DNA from: Oscillospiraceae bacterium
GTDB taxonomy: Bacteria; Bacillota; Clostridia; Oscillospirales; Oscillospiraceae
Assembly (NCBI GenBank): GCA_028705905.1
Contig: JAQWCP010000069.1
Coordinates: 1 to 7,429, forward strand
DNA: 7,429 nucleotides
Direction of reading: 5' to 3'
A model generated the notes under the pieces. It worked only from the letters and a program-made list of their open reading frames with translations, was not told where the DNA came from and searched no databases. The number at the start of each line of letters is the position of its first letter. Position 1 is the stretch's first letter. Made by a program: the position numbers and the translations under genes. This document shows, piece by piece, positions 1-5,096 of the stretch.

Positions 1-281
1 CCTACACCACGAATTTCACTCCATAAATTTGTAGAGTATTTATCTATGTAATCAATTAATTTAGAATACTCTCTTTTGCAATCCACTTCAAATTTATTAT
101 TAGCTTTTTGTAGTTCTAGTTTCACAACTTCCGGTATTAATACAGTAACAACACCTTCTTTACATAGAAGATTCAAATCATCCAATTGAGTAGGTGCATC
201 ATTTTGCCCTGTATCATCGGTGTCCATCACTTCTGTGAGTAAGTTAATATATACATTTGTATCAATACATACATATATCAT
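1..281 (-). CDS. PIN-domain protein, N-terminal part (runs off left edge)
   Basis: The minus strand is open from an ATG at 281 to the window edge, giving 93 complete codons. An AGAGGTGA ribosome binding site lies at 286-293. The protein starts MIYVCIDTNVYINLL: a short hydrophobic strand followed by Asp-Thr-Asn (D7-N9), the first acidic motif of PIN-domain nucleases. A second segment, IPEVVKLEL (residues 49-57), matches the PIN helix that supplies a further metal-binding acidic residue (E51 or E56). PIN proteins are Mg2+/Mn2+-dependent ribonucleases, often toxins or defence effectors. The roughly 40 residues between the two motifs exceed those of compact VapC toxins, so a larger stand-alone PIN protein (DUF4935-like) is more likely than classic VapC. 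The rest, including the remaining catalytic acids, is outside the window. No VapB-like antitoxin is adjacent upstream. The gene is clearly more AT-rich than those at 1081-3599, which hints at separate acquisition. The family call is secure; the specific role is not. Confidence 0.8.
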   Translation of the reverse strand, partial: MIYVCIDTNVYINLLTEVMDTDDTGQNDAPTQLDDLNLLCKEGVVTVLIPEVVKLELQKANNKFEVDCKREYSKLIDYIDKYSTNLWSEIRGV

Positions 282-432
282 TGAATCACCTCTTTTTATT
301 AAAAATTATCACTGAAGTTATTCTATTTCCATGCATCATTCTCCATAACCTTAATTATCTATCAGATATATAAAGATCATTTCATGCAAATATAGTATCT
401 TTAGATAGTCTTGCATCCCGTTATCAGTTTAA

Positions 433-478
433 ATAATTATATCAAATTATCTATATAAAGACAATCTGATATAATTAT
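433..478. repeat. 12-bp AT-rich inverted repeat
   Basis: ATAATTATATCA at 433-444 is the exact reverse complement of TGATATAATTAT at 467-478, with 22 bases between the arms. The arm centres are 34 bp apart, close to three helical turns, so two regulator half-sites are conceivable. The sequence is very AT-rich and some symmetry is expected by chance. No T-run follows, so it is not a convincing terminator. Confidence 0.4.
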
Positions 479-550
479 AATATTTACTACATTCCAAGTA
501 TCGTCCAGAGTATCCTTGCGTAAAGGCGGTGACCTAATACTGTTTTTCAT
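437..550 (-). CDS. Possible small protein, 37 aa, unknown
   Basis: The ATG at 550 is preceded by GGAGG (complement of 559-563) with 8-base spacing, a near-ideal ribosome binding site. The 37-residue product begins MKNSIRSPPLRKDTLDDTW and ends in a hydrophobic, Ile-rich tail. I do not recognise the family. Part of it is encoded in the 30-bp dispersed repeat. The second copy (3910-3939), read on the same strand with a 2-base deletion repaired, gives LCKDILDYTW against LRKDTLDDTW here. However, the base differences in this frame change the amino acids, which argues against selection on the peptide. Its end overlaps the inverted repeat at 433-478. It could be a short translated peptide, a leader upstream of the PIN gene (start 281), or chance. 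The binding site is the main support. Confidence 0.3.
   Translation of the reverse strand: MKNSIRSPPLRKDTLDDTWNVVNIIIISDCLYIDNLI
494..523. repeat. Dispersed 30-bp repeat, copy 1
   Basis: Bases 494-523 match 3910-3939 at 26 of 30 positions without gaps, in the same orientation. Weaker similarity continues to about 535 with a 2-base gap. Mismatches are at repeat positions 9, 16, 17 and 27. Both copies are intergenic and lie 200-330 bases upstream of a minus-strand gene (PIN at 281, CNNM at 3599). No third copy was seen in the window. The identity of the element is unknown. Confidence 0.6.
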
Positions 551-580
551 CTTAAAATCCTCCAGTCGGTCTTAATTACA

Positions 581-610
581 CTCCCTCCACCATACAATAT
601 GGTGAGGGGG
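581..610 (+). promoter_or_regulatory. Hairpin burying the DMT transporter ribosome binding site
   Basis: Bases 588-594 (CACCATA) pair with 598-604 (TATGGTG) around a CAA loop. After one bulged C (587), 581-586 pair with 605-610 with one G-U pair. The stem therefore has 13 pairs, and its 3' arm is the GAGGGGG Shine-Dalgarno of the gene starting at 618. In RNA it would occlude ribosome access, a typical translational switch. At the DNA level the core CACCATA-CAA-TATGGTG is also a good 17-bp operator-like dyad. There is no T-run, so it is not a terminator. Confidence 0.55.
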
Positions 611-617
611 TGTGCGC

Positions 618-1031
618 ATGGCAGTTATTTTAGCGTTACTGGCAGGAGTTTTTACTGCGGTTGAGTCCAGCATCAACTCCCAGCTTGGTAAGCAAATCAC
701 TCCCAGCATTGCCACGCTTCACAGCCTTGCAACGGGAGCAGTTTTTATGCTTATCATCAGTTTGGTGCGTGGATCATCTTCACGATACATACAGGTTTTC
801 TCAATTAGTCCCGTTTGGCTCATCGGTGGTTTCTTTGGGGCAATGATCATCTATCTATCCTCACGAGCCATTCCTGTGCTTGGTGTTTCAAAAGCCTTGA
901 CACTGATTCTTACTGCACAAATCATAACCGGTCTTTTGATTGATTTGTTTTTTGAAGGGGTTCGTATTGATTTTTATAAAGTGTTCGGTGTACTGTTTTT
1001 ACTTCTTGGCGCAAACCTTGTTATACGTTAA
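618..1031 (+). CDS. DMT-family small transporter (YdcZ/DUF606-like)
   Basis: A 137-residue, very hydrophobic inner-membrane protein. Five membrane segments are visible at about residues 2-18, 33-50, 66-83, 92-111 and 119-136. It begins MAVILALLAGVFTAVESSIN with a following SQLG, the usual start of the YdcZ (DUF606) branch of the drug/metabolite transporter superfamily. The IPVLGVSKALTL segment (85-96), the Gln at 101 and the LLIDLFF helix (106-112) also fit. Length is normal for these proteins of 140-150 residues, which act as homo- or heterodimers; the substrate is unknown. I chose ATG 618, which sits 7 bases after GAGGGGG (604-610). The in-frame GTG at 612 would touch the binding site. The site is inside a stable hairpin (581-610), so translation is probably regulated. 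The gene stands alone on the plus strand and converges with the YtvI-like gene. Confidence 0.85.
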   Translation: MAVILALLAGVFTAVESSINSQLGKQITPSIATLHSLATGAVFMLIISLVRGSSSRYIQVFSISPVWLIGGFFGAMIIYLSSRAIPVLGVSKALTLILTAQIITGLLIDLFFEGVRIDFYKVFGVLFLLLGANLVIR

Positions 1032-1075
1032 AGGGCGTTGATTGCAAAATACAATCAACGCCCTTTGGCTTTTAT
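1030..1075. terminator. Shared terminator between convergent genes
   Basis: A perfect 15-bp stem (1030-1044 with 1052-1066, AAAGGGCGTTGATTG and its complement) encloses a 7-base loop and is followed on the plus strand by GGCTTTTAT. The stem begins within the stop codon of the DMT gene. It lies 15 bases beyond the stop of the minus-strand AI-2E gene. It should terminate plus-strand transcripts well. Minus-strand function is weaker because only TTT precedes AACG. Confidence 0.9.
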
Positions 1076-1080
1076 ATCAC

Positions 1081-2154
1081 TTATTTGAACAGTTTAATTG
1101 TTCCTGTGTCATTGAGATGCCGCAATAGAGAAAGCAATATCGGAAAACCGAACAGACCGAACACACCGAAAAGCTGCGCCCCCACAAACATACTGGCCAA
1201 GGTGACAATTGGATGTAGCCCAATTTGACTGCCTACGATTTTGGGTTCCAGTATGTTGCGGATAACTGTAATAATTAAATAAACCACCAGCAGCCCGATT
1301 GCCAACGGATAGTTTCCTTGGATGGCAGTAATTACCGTCCATGGAATCATAATACCGCCGGTACCCAGCACGGGTAGAATGTCAAAGATGGAGATAGCCA
1401 ATGCAATTAAAATTGCATTGGGAACACCGATAATGGACAGCCCGATGGCAAGCTCTACAAAGGTGATGCTCATAATCAAGGCATAGGAACGGATGCAGAC
1501 AAAGAGCGTGCCCACCACATAGTTCTTTACTTGCAGTAGCAGCGCTCTGGCCTTATCGGATAGCTGTCGAGAGGCAAAGCCCACCAGCATATCGTAATCG
1601 CCTGCAATGAAAAACGTGGAGATGACCATAAGCAGAAGCTTGATGAAAATCCCCGGCAAAGACGAAGCGTAACCGGATAACGCACTTACAGATTGCACAG
1701 ACAGGTTTGTCACAAGCTCTCCAATAGACTGAACAAACTGGGAAAACATATCGTTTAGTGCCGCAACAAGTGCGGGGTCCATCTTGAAGATGATTTGTTC
1801 AATGCCATTAAAAAAGGCACTAAGCGCCGGCTCAATTTCCGCTGTGTAAACTGAAGGCAATACCGATACCATGTCGATTGTGGAGGTAACCAGCTTGATA
1901 CCCAAAAGCACCAGCAGTAGTCCAATTATGCTGTAAAACAAAAGCACCAGCAGCAAGACCACAGGCTTATAAGGCAGCTTGGTTTTTTGGGATATAAACC
2001 TTGCGGGCGTTTTTAGAATATATGCAAACAAAAATGCCAGTAAAAACGGCGCAAGCAGCCCAAATCCATATTTCACGGTAATATATACAAGTAACGCAAT
2101 CTGACCGCCATAGAGCAGATTTACTATAAATCGTTTTCGTTTTTCGTAGTCCAT
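1081..2154 (-). CDS. AI-2E family transporter / YtvI-like membrane protein
   Basis: A 357-residue polytopic membrane protein of the AI-2E exporter (PerM/YtvI/TqsA) family. There are two N-terminal hairpin segments (about 10-47 and 64-90), then an extended amphipathic region (about 95-165) with few hydrophobic stretches, then a C-terminal membrane bundle. Family hallmarks are DILPVLGTG (258-266) and EPKIVG followed by IGLHP (303-315). YtvI is a sporulation membrane protein in Bacillus; other members export autoinducer-2 or act in Na+/H+ exchange, so the substrate cannot be inferred. The length is typical. The ATG at 2154 is the only good start because an in-frame stop lies shortly upstream. 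Its ribosome binding site is weak (a GAG-containing purine run). The gene is 110 bases downstream of the CNNM gene on the same strand with no terminator between, so co-transcription is plausible. It ends at the shared terminator. Confidence 0.9.
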   Translation of the reverse strand: MDYEKRKRFIVNLLYGGQIALLVYITVKYGFGLLAPFLLAFLFAYILKTPARFISQKTKLPYKPVVLLLVLLFYSIIGLLLVLLGIKLVTSTIDMVSVLPSVYTAEIEPALSAFFNGIEQIIFKMDPALVAALNDMFSQFVQSIGELVTNLSVQSVSALSGYASSLPGIFIKLLLMVISTFFIAGDYDMLVGFASRQLSDKARALLLQVKNYVVGTLFVCIRSYALIMSITFVELAIGLSIIGVPNAILIALAISIFDILPVLGTGGIMIPWTVITAIQGNYPLAIGLLVVYLIITVIRNILEPKIVGSQIGLHPIVTLASMFVGAQLFGVFGLFGFPILLSLLRHLNDTGTIKLFK

Positions 2155-2264
2155 ATTTTTCTCATTTCTGCAAGGTAATTATTCCATATTGAAAATACTG
2201 TTTTTGTTACAGCTATTTAAGTCCGGTGCCTAAAAAATATATTAAGCAAATTCATTTAAATTCA

Positions 2265-3599
2265 TCACGCATCGGTTTCGCCAGCCGCAGGATTTTCTAA
2301 GCAAACCAAAGCCGTTTCTACCTGATGATCACGGATTTCTGTGACCTTTATCACCAGTCCCTCCGTCTCCACCTCGGCGGTGGAGCCGTCCTGCGGAATT
2401 GTGCCAAGAGCTCCGAAAATCAATCCATTAAAGGTATCATATTCCTCACAGGGAAGTGCTACGCCAAGTGCTTTGGAAACCTCCGCAAGCGGGGCGTCAC
2501 CATGGATTTTCCATGTCTTAGAGTCAACCGTTTCAATCAGCGGTACTTCGTTCTTGGTGGGTTCATCATCTCCCAAGTCGCCCACAAGCTGCTCAACGAG
2601 GTCATTAAGGGTGATAATACCAACCATTCCACCGTATTCGTCAAGTACCACCGCCAAGGTGTTGTGGCTATGCTTCATGTTGCGAAAGAGCACATCAGCC
2701 TTGACACTCTCGGGTACAAAGTAGGCAGGCTTTACCGCTGCCTGCATCACAGCCTCTCGGCTTTTGTCCTCCAAGCGAAAATAGTCCTTTGCGTTGAGAA
2801 TACCCATAATATTATCGGCAGATTCATCGCAAACAGGGTACAGGGTGTGGCGGCTGTTATGGATGGTGGCTTTCCAATCTTCCATGCTTTCCTCCAGCCA
2901 CAACAGGGAAATCTCTGTTCGGTGGGTAGCAATGTCTCCGGCAGTCAAATCATCAAACTCAAAGACATTTTGGATAAACTGCTTTTCCTCATGGTCAATC
3001 GCGCCCTTTTCGCTGCCCACATCCACCATCATGCGGATTTCCTCCTCGCTGACCTCCATATCATCGGCATTGGGGTCAATACCCAGCAGATGCAAAATTG
3101 CATTGGTAGAAATCGTCAAAAACCAAACGATGGGTGCAAACAGCTTAGCGATGCCGGTGATGAGTGCAGACATACCCAGTGCCAGTGCCTCTGCCTTGCG
3201 CATAGCAACCCGCTTGGGCACCAGCTCACCGAAAATCAGTGTAAAGTAAGAAAGCACAAGGGTGATGACCACTACTGCAATGGCATCCAATGTGGCAGCA
3301 GGCACGGTCACTCCAAGACCAATCAGCCAAGCGACCAAGCCATCAGAAAAATTTTCCGCTGCAAAGGCACTGCCCAAAAATCCGGACAGGGTAATTGCTA
3401 CCTGTATGGTTGCCAGAAATCGTGCAGGCTGGCTGGTGAGCCGTGCAAGGCGCACCGCTCGTTTGTCGCCTTCGGCAGCCAACTTTGCAAGCCTGCTGTC
3501 GTTCATTGAAATAACTGCAATTTCCCCACAGGCAAAGACTGCGTTGAGTGCAATCAAAAGCACCTGTAATAAAATCATAAATATAATAGAACTTTCCAA
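2265..3599 (-). CDS. CNNM/CBS-domain/CorC-HlyC protein (hemolysin family)
   Basis: A 444-residue protein of the HlyC/CorC (CNNM, DUF21) family, linked to Mg2+ and Co2+ homeostasis or efflux; the old 'hemolysin' name is historical. An N-terminal CNNM membrane domain spans about 1-190, with segments near 5-25, 62-80, 103-124 and 145-170, the FACGEIAVISM helix (22-32) and GELVPKR (124-130). A CBS-domain pair follows at about 215-340, including VVLDEYGGMVGIIT (317-330). A C-terminal CorC/HlyC transporter-associated domain at about 353-433 contains YDTFNGLIFGALGTIP. All expected domains are present and the length is normal. The start is TTG at 3599, chosen because GAGGAGG (3608-3614) precedes it by 8 bases; the next ATG (codon 8) has no such site. 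The gene is the first of a likely pair with the AI-2E gene. A promoter, short ORF and terminator hairpin upstream (3645-3825) suggest attenuation. Confidence 0.93.
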   Translation of the reverse strand: MESSIIFMILLQVLLIALNAVFACGEIAVISMNDSRLAKLAAEGDKRAVRLARLTSQPARFLATIQVAITLSGFLGSAFAAENFSDGLVAWLIGLGVTVPAATLDAIAVVVITLVLSYFTLIFGELVPKRVAMRKAEALALGMSALITGIAKLFAPIVWFLTISTNAILHLLGIDPNADDMEVSEEEIRMMVDVGSEKGAIDHEEKQFIQNVFEFDDLTAGDIATHRTEISLLWLEESMEDWKATIHNSRHTLYPVCDESADNIMGILNAKDYFRLEDKSREAVMQAAVKPAYFVPESVKADVLFRNMKHSHNTLAVVLDEYGGMVGIITLNDLVEQLVGDLGDDEPTKNEVPLIETVDSKTWKIHGDAPLAEVSKALGVALPCEEYDTFNGLIFGALGTIPQDGSTAEVETEGLVIKVTEIRDHQVETALVCLENPAAGETDA

Positions 3600-3607
3600 A
3601 ATAAAAT

Positions 3608-3614
3608 CCTCCTC
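3608..3614 (-). promoter_or_regulatory. Ribosome binding site deciding the TTG start of the CNNM gene
   Basis: The complement reads GAGGAGG, 8 bases before TTG 3597-3599. This near-perfect anti-16S match makes the TTG start much more likely than any downstream ATG. Confidence 0.85.
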
Positions 3615-3644
3615 AAAATTAATACCATTTTGTAATTAAAACGC

Positions 3645-3691
3645 AAAAAGACACAGCCTACTGCGCTACTCTCGTAAGCATAGGCTATGTC
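3645..3691 (-). terminator. Intrinsic terminator or attenuator upstream of the CNNM gene
   Basis: Read on the minus strand, 3691-3681 (GACATAGCCTA) pairs with 3660-3650 (TAGGCTGTGTC) over 11 pairs with one G-U. Inside, GC(T)TAC pairs with GTAGC around a GAGA loop, which is a GNRA-type tetraloop. TTTTT follows at 3649-3645. It is a strong Rho-independent terminator. It lies between a promoter (3797-3825) and the CNNM start (3599), so it either ends a short transcript or acts as an attenuator for that gene. Confidence 0.8.
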
Positions 3692-3770
3692 CTATTCGGC
3701 TTAATATATGACATGAAGGAGGCTTATCTCCGTTATTACTGTCAGCATCGTCCATAATTTGTATGTCCAT
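3666..3770 (-). CDS. Possible leader peptide ORF, 34 codons
   Basis: An ATG at 3770 opens a 34-residue frame (MDIQIMDDADSNNGDKPPSC then HILSRIGHSLCLRE). It begins about 20 bases after the predicted transcription start and its TAG stop (3668-3666) lies in the upper stem of the terminator hairpin. GAAGGGAG (3771-3778) abuts the first ATG and is about 15 bases from a second in-frame ATG (3755-3753). Both spacings are poor, so translation is uncertain. No run of a single amino acid typical of biosynthetic attenuators is present. It may be a regulatory leader peptide, the stub of a deleted gene, or chance. Confidence 0.3.
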   Translation of the reverse strand: MDIQIMDDADSNNGDKPPSCHILSRIGHSLCLRE

Positions 3771-3796
3771 CTCCCTTCAAAATAAGTATGCTTAAA

Positions 3797-3825
3797 ATCA
3801 TACCAAAAGCAATGGTATCGGTCAA
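3797..3825 (-). promoter_or_regulatory. Sigma-A-type promoter with dyad operator in the spacer
   Basis: On the minus strand TTGACC (3825-3820) and TATGAT (3802-3797) are separated by exactly 17 bases, one mismatch each from TTGACA/TATAAT. The spacer holds ATACCA-N7-TGGTAT (3800-3818), a perfect 6-bp-arm dyad overlapping the -10, as expected for an operator. Transcription would start near 3790 and run toward the leader ORF, the terminator and the CNNM gene. The regulator is not identifiable here. Confidence 0.7.
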
Positions 3826-3909
3826 TAAACAAACTGTTAATTATTATATGCACAAAGGTTATGCTCAGATTTTTTACTAAACAAAATCGGTGAAAGCTCA
3901 CTCTATAAC

Positions 3910-3939
3910 CCAAGTATAGTCCAGGATATCCTTGCATAA
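3910..3939. repeat. Dispersed 30-bp repeat, copy 2, in a decayed frame
   Basis: Matches 494-523 at 26 of 30 bases. In the minus-strand frame corresponding to the copy-1 small ORF, a possible GTG at 3979 leads to RSP, a 2-base deletion, then LCKDILDYTW and a stop at 3900-3898. The equivalent peptide therefore seems frameshifted, and it has no ribosome binding site. In an alternative minus-strand frame both copies read YARI-x-WTILG-x-stop, and in one plus-strand frame both read PSIVQ-x-ILA-stop. Which frame was ever coding, if any, cannot be settled by eye. Confidence 0.55.
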
Positions 3940-4063
3940 GGGGAGATCGTAAGATTGGATATTTTAGTGTTATTTTCACAGATGTAATCTGCTTTGCTTG
4001 TTGTTTGTAGCTTGTTGGCATGGTAACATAAAAGTGTCCCTACAAATAGAAACGCTTTTTCCT

Positions 4064-4168
4064 ATGGGCAAATGGACGGCTGACTCCTACTCTTGGGATA
4101 ACGAGAAGTGCTATAAGAATGCTGTCATTTCGTCAAATATCTATAATGCGTATATGATCACGATGTAA
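4064..4168 (+). CDS. Orphan reading frame, possible gene fragment
   Basis: A plus-strand frame open from 3968 contains one useful ATG, at 4064. From there it gives a 34-residue peptide beginning MGKWTADSYSWDNEKCYKNA and ending at TAA 4166-4168. The composition is protein-like (mixed polar and aromatic residues), but there is no ribosome binding site and I do not recognise the family. It could be the tail of a lost gene or chance. Confidence 0.15.
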   Translation: MGKWTADSYSWDNEKCYKNAVISSNIYNAYMITM

Positions 4169-4182
4169 AATTATATGAACAT

Positions 4183-5037
4183 TTAGCTCAAGCTCTCTAC
4201 CATTTTTGCAATGACATTTACTGTATCAAATATTTTTTGAAATGCCTCACTGATCGGTTTTTCATCCGTATATCCTCTCAAGAGTATTTTTCTACTCTCC
4301 ACTTTCCAATACCACATATCAAATATCGGGTGTCCGATATAGGCGTCGCCAAAATCGATTATACCGGAATATTTGAGCGTGTTTTCGTCCACAAAGACGT
4401 GTGGAATATAAGGATTGACATGCAGAGCCACAAACACATCTGCATCCTGTATGTTTTGCAGTTCTTCTTCCACGGCGTCCAATGCAAAACTCAGCTTTTC
4501 CGGACTAATGCCGTCTTTTTTTTGCAAAGCAGATTGATACCTTCGTTTTAATCTTTCTGTTAAATCCGAAGGGTCATCACAAGGGAAAAGACCGCTTTCC
4601 GCAAAGAGTTGTTGGTCTATGCTGTGTATTTTTCGCAGCTCTTTCCCCAGCTCAAATAGCAGAGCGTTCTTTTCCTCTTTGGACAGCTTCGCATCTTCAA
4701 CTGCAATCCCCGGCATACGCGTCATGCAAGTGTATTCGATTCCGTCTTTTTTTCCATACCCAAGCACACGGGGGACATTTACATCGGTTTGCTTTTCGAG
4801 CTGTCTAAGGAAAAACACCTCTTTTTCAAGACTTGTGCTTGAGCGTAACTGCTGTGGACGCTGTACTTTCAATATGATGTTATCATCAACCGCATAAGTC
4901 CGCGCCTCGCCGCCCGATTCGTCAACATGCATTACTGTCTTTGCTTCGGGAACGTATTGACGGACGATGTCAAGAACAAAATCATCGCCCAATATTGGAT
5001 CGGGCGCATTGCGCTGAAAATAGATAGTTTCTCTCAT
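4183..5037 (-). CDS. APH/choline-kinase-fold phosphotransferase-like protein with altered catalytic residue
   Basis: A 284-residue cytoplasmic protein with the aminoglycoside phosphotransferase (APH) fold. N-lobe features are IILKVQR with the likely ATP-binding Lys57 and the partner helix around E71-E73. The linker-like segment EYTCMTRMPG is at 101-110. The C-lobe has a catalytic-loop segment at 206-218 (HVNPYIPHVFVDE), then IIDFGD (226-231) with metal-binding Asp228, and HPIFD (236-240). Family members normally read HGD or HAD at the loop; here the catalytic Asp is Asn208 (AAT, complement of 4414-4416). His213 occupies the usual Asn position, which I have seen as His in related 'DHxFVD' proteins. 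The protein may be a pseudokinase, a weak enzyme or a mutated resistance gene; no substrate can be assigned. ATG 5037 has AAGGGGAG (5046-5053) 8 bases upstream. It is last in the ABC operon, 54 bases after the permease. No clear terminator follows. Confidence 0.85.
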   Translation of the reverse strand: MRETIYFQRNAPDPILGDDFVLDIVRQYVPEAKTVMHVDESGGEARTYAVDDNIILKVQRPQQLRSSTSLEKEVFFLRQLEKQTDVNVPRVLGYGKKDGIEYTCMTRMPGIAVEDAKLSKEEKNALLFELGKELRKIHSIDQQLFAESGLFPCDDPSDLTERLKRRYQSALQKKDGISPEKLSFALDAVEEELQNIQDADVFVALHVNPYIPHVFVDENTLKYSGIIDFGDAYIGHPIFDMWYWKVESRKILLRGYTDEKPISEAFQKIFDTVNVIAKMVESLS

Positions 5038-5075
5038 AATAGAATCTCCCCTTTGTTTTCTAATTTTGTACTGAA

Positions 5076-5096
5076 TGTAACTGCAAAGCGGTTACA
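5076..5096 (-). promoter_or_regulatory. Small hairpin between permease and kinase-like gene
   Basis: TGTAAC and GTTACA form 6-bp arms of a 21-bp imperfect palindrome. The inner GC-TTT-GC extends the stem after one C-A mismatch. It overlaps the permease stop codon (5092-5094) and has no T-run. It could be a processing or stabilising hairpin that tunes expression of the kinase-like gene, or an operator. Evidence is structural only. Confidence 0.3.

Larger units (their letters stand above)
282..617. other. AT-rich intergenic region between PIN gene and DMT transporter
   Basis: This 336-base stretch has no established gene. Bases 301-480 contain 42 G/C out of 180. It holds the upstream region of the minus-strand PIN gene, a 12-bp inverted repeat (433-478), a 37-codon minus-strand ORF (437-550), one copy of a dispersed 30-bp repeat (494-523) and a GC-rich hairpin (581-610) ahead of the plus-strand transporter. 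No strong sigma-A promoter stands out on either strand. A TATAAT at 476-481 (plus) lacks a recognisable -35 at the right spacing. Confidence 0.6.
3600..4182. other. Intergenic/relict region between CNNM gene and kinase-like gene
   Basis: This 583-base stretch holds no convincing full-length gene. From left to right it holds the CNNM ribosome binding site (3608-3614), an intrinsic minus-strand terminator (3645-3691), a 34-codon leader-like ORF (3666-3770) and a promoter with dyad (3797-3825). The second copy of the dispersed repeat (3910-3939) and a plus-strand orphan frame (4064-4168) follow. A 106-codon minus-strand frame across 3701-4021 lacks a ribosome binding site and is probably not a gene. 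The mixture looks like regulatory DNA plus decayed coding fragments. Confidence 0.5.

Noticed and set aside
612..617. GTG 612 as start of the DMT transporter
   Set aside because: It is only one base from the Shine-Dalgarno; ATG 618 has proper 7-base spacing and fits the family start.
2325..3509. 394-codon plus-strand frame opposite the CNNM gene
   Set aside because: It lies wholly antisense to a well-supported gene with recognisable domains. Its own translation is Cys/His-rich with no recognisable family, as expected of an antisense shadow.
3615..3644. A second promoter directly before the CNNM gene (TTGCGT-N16-TATTAA)
   Set aside because: The -35 is poor and the start would fall at the ribosome binding site. 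It is kept only as an alternative to the stronger promoter at 3797-3825.
3701..4021. 106-codon minus-strand frame
   Set aside because: No ribosome binding site before its ATG, no recognisable family, and it crosses a strong promoter and a repeat read in another frame.
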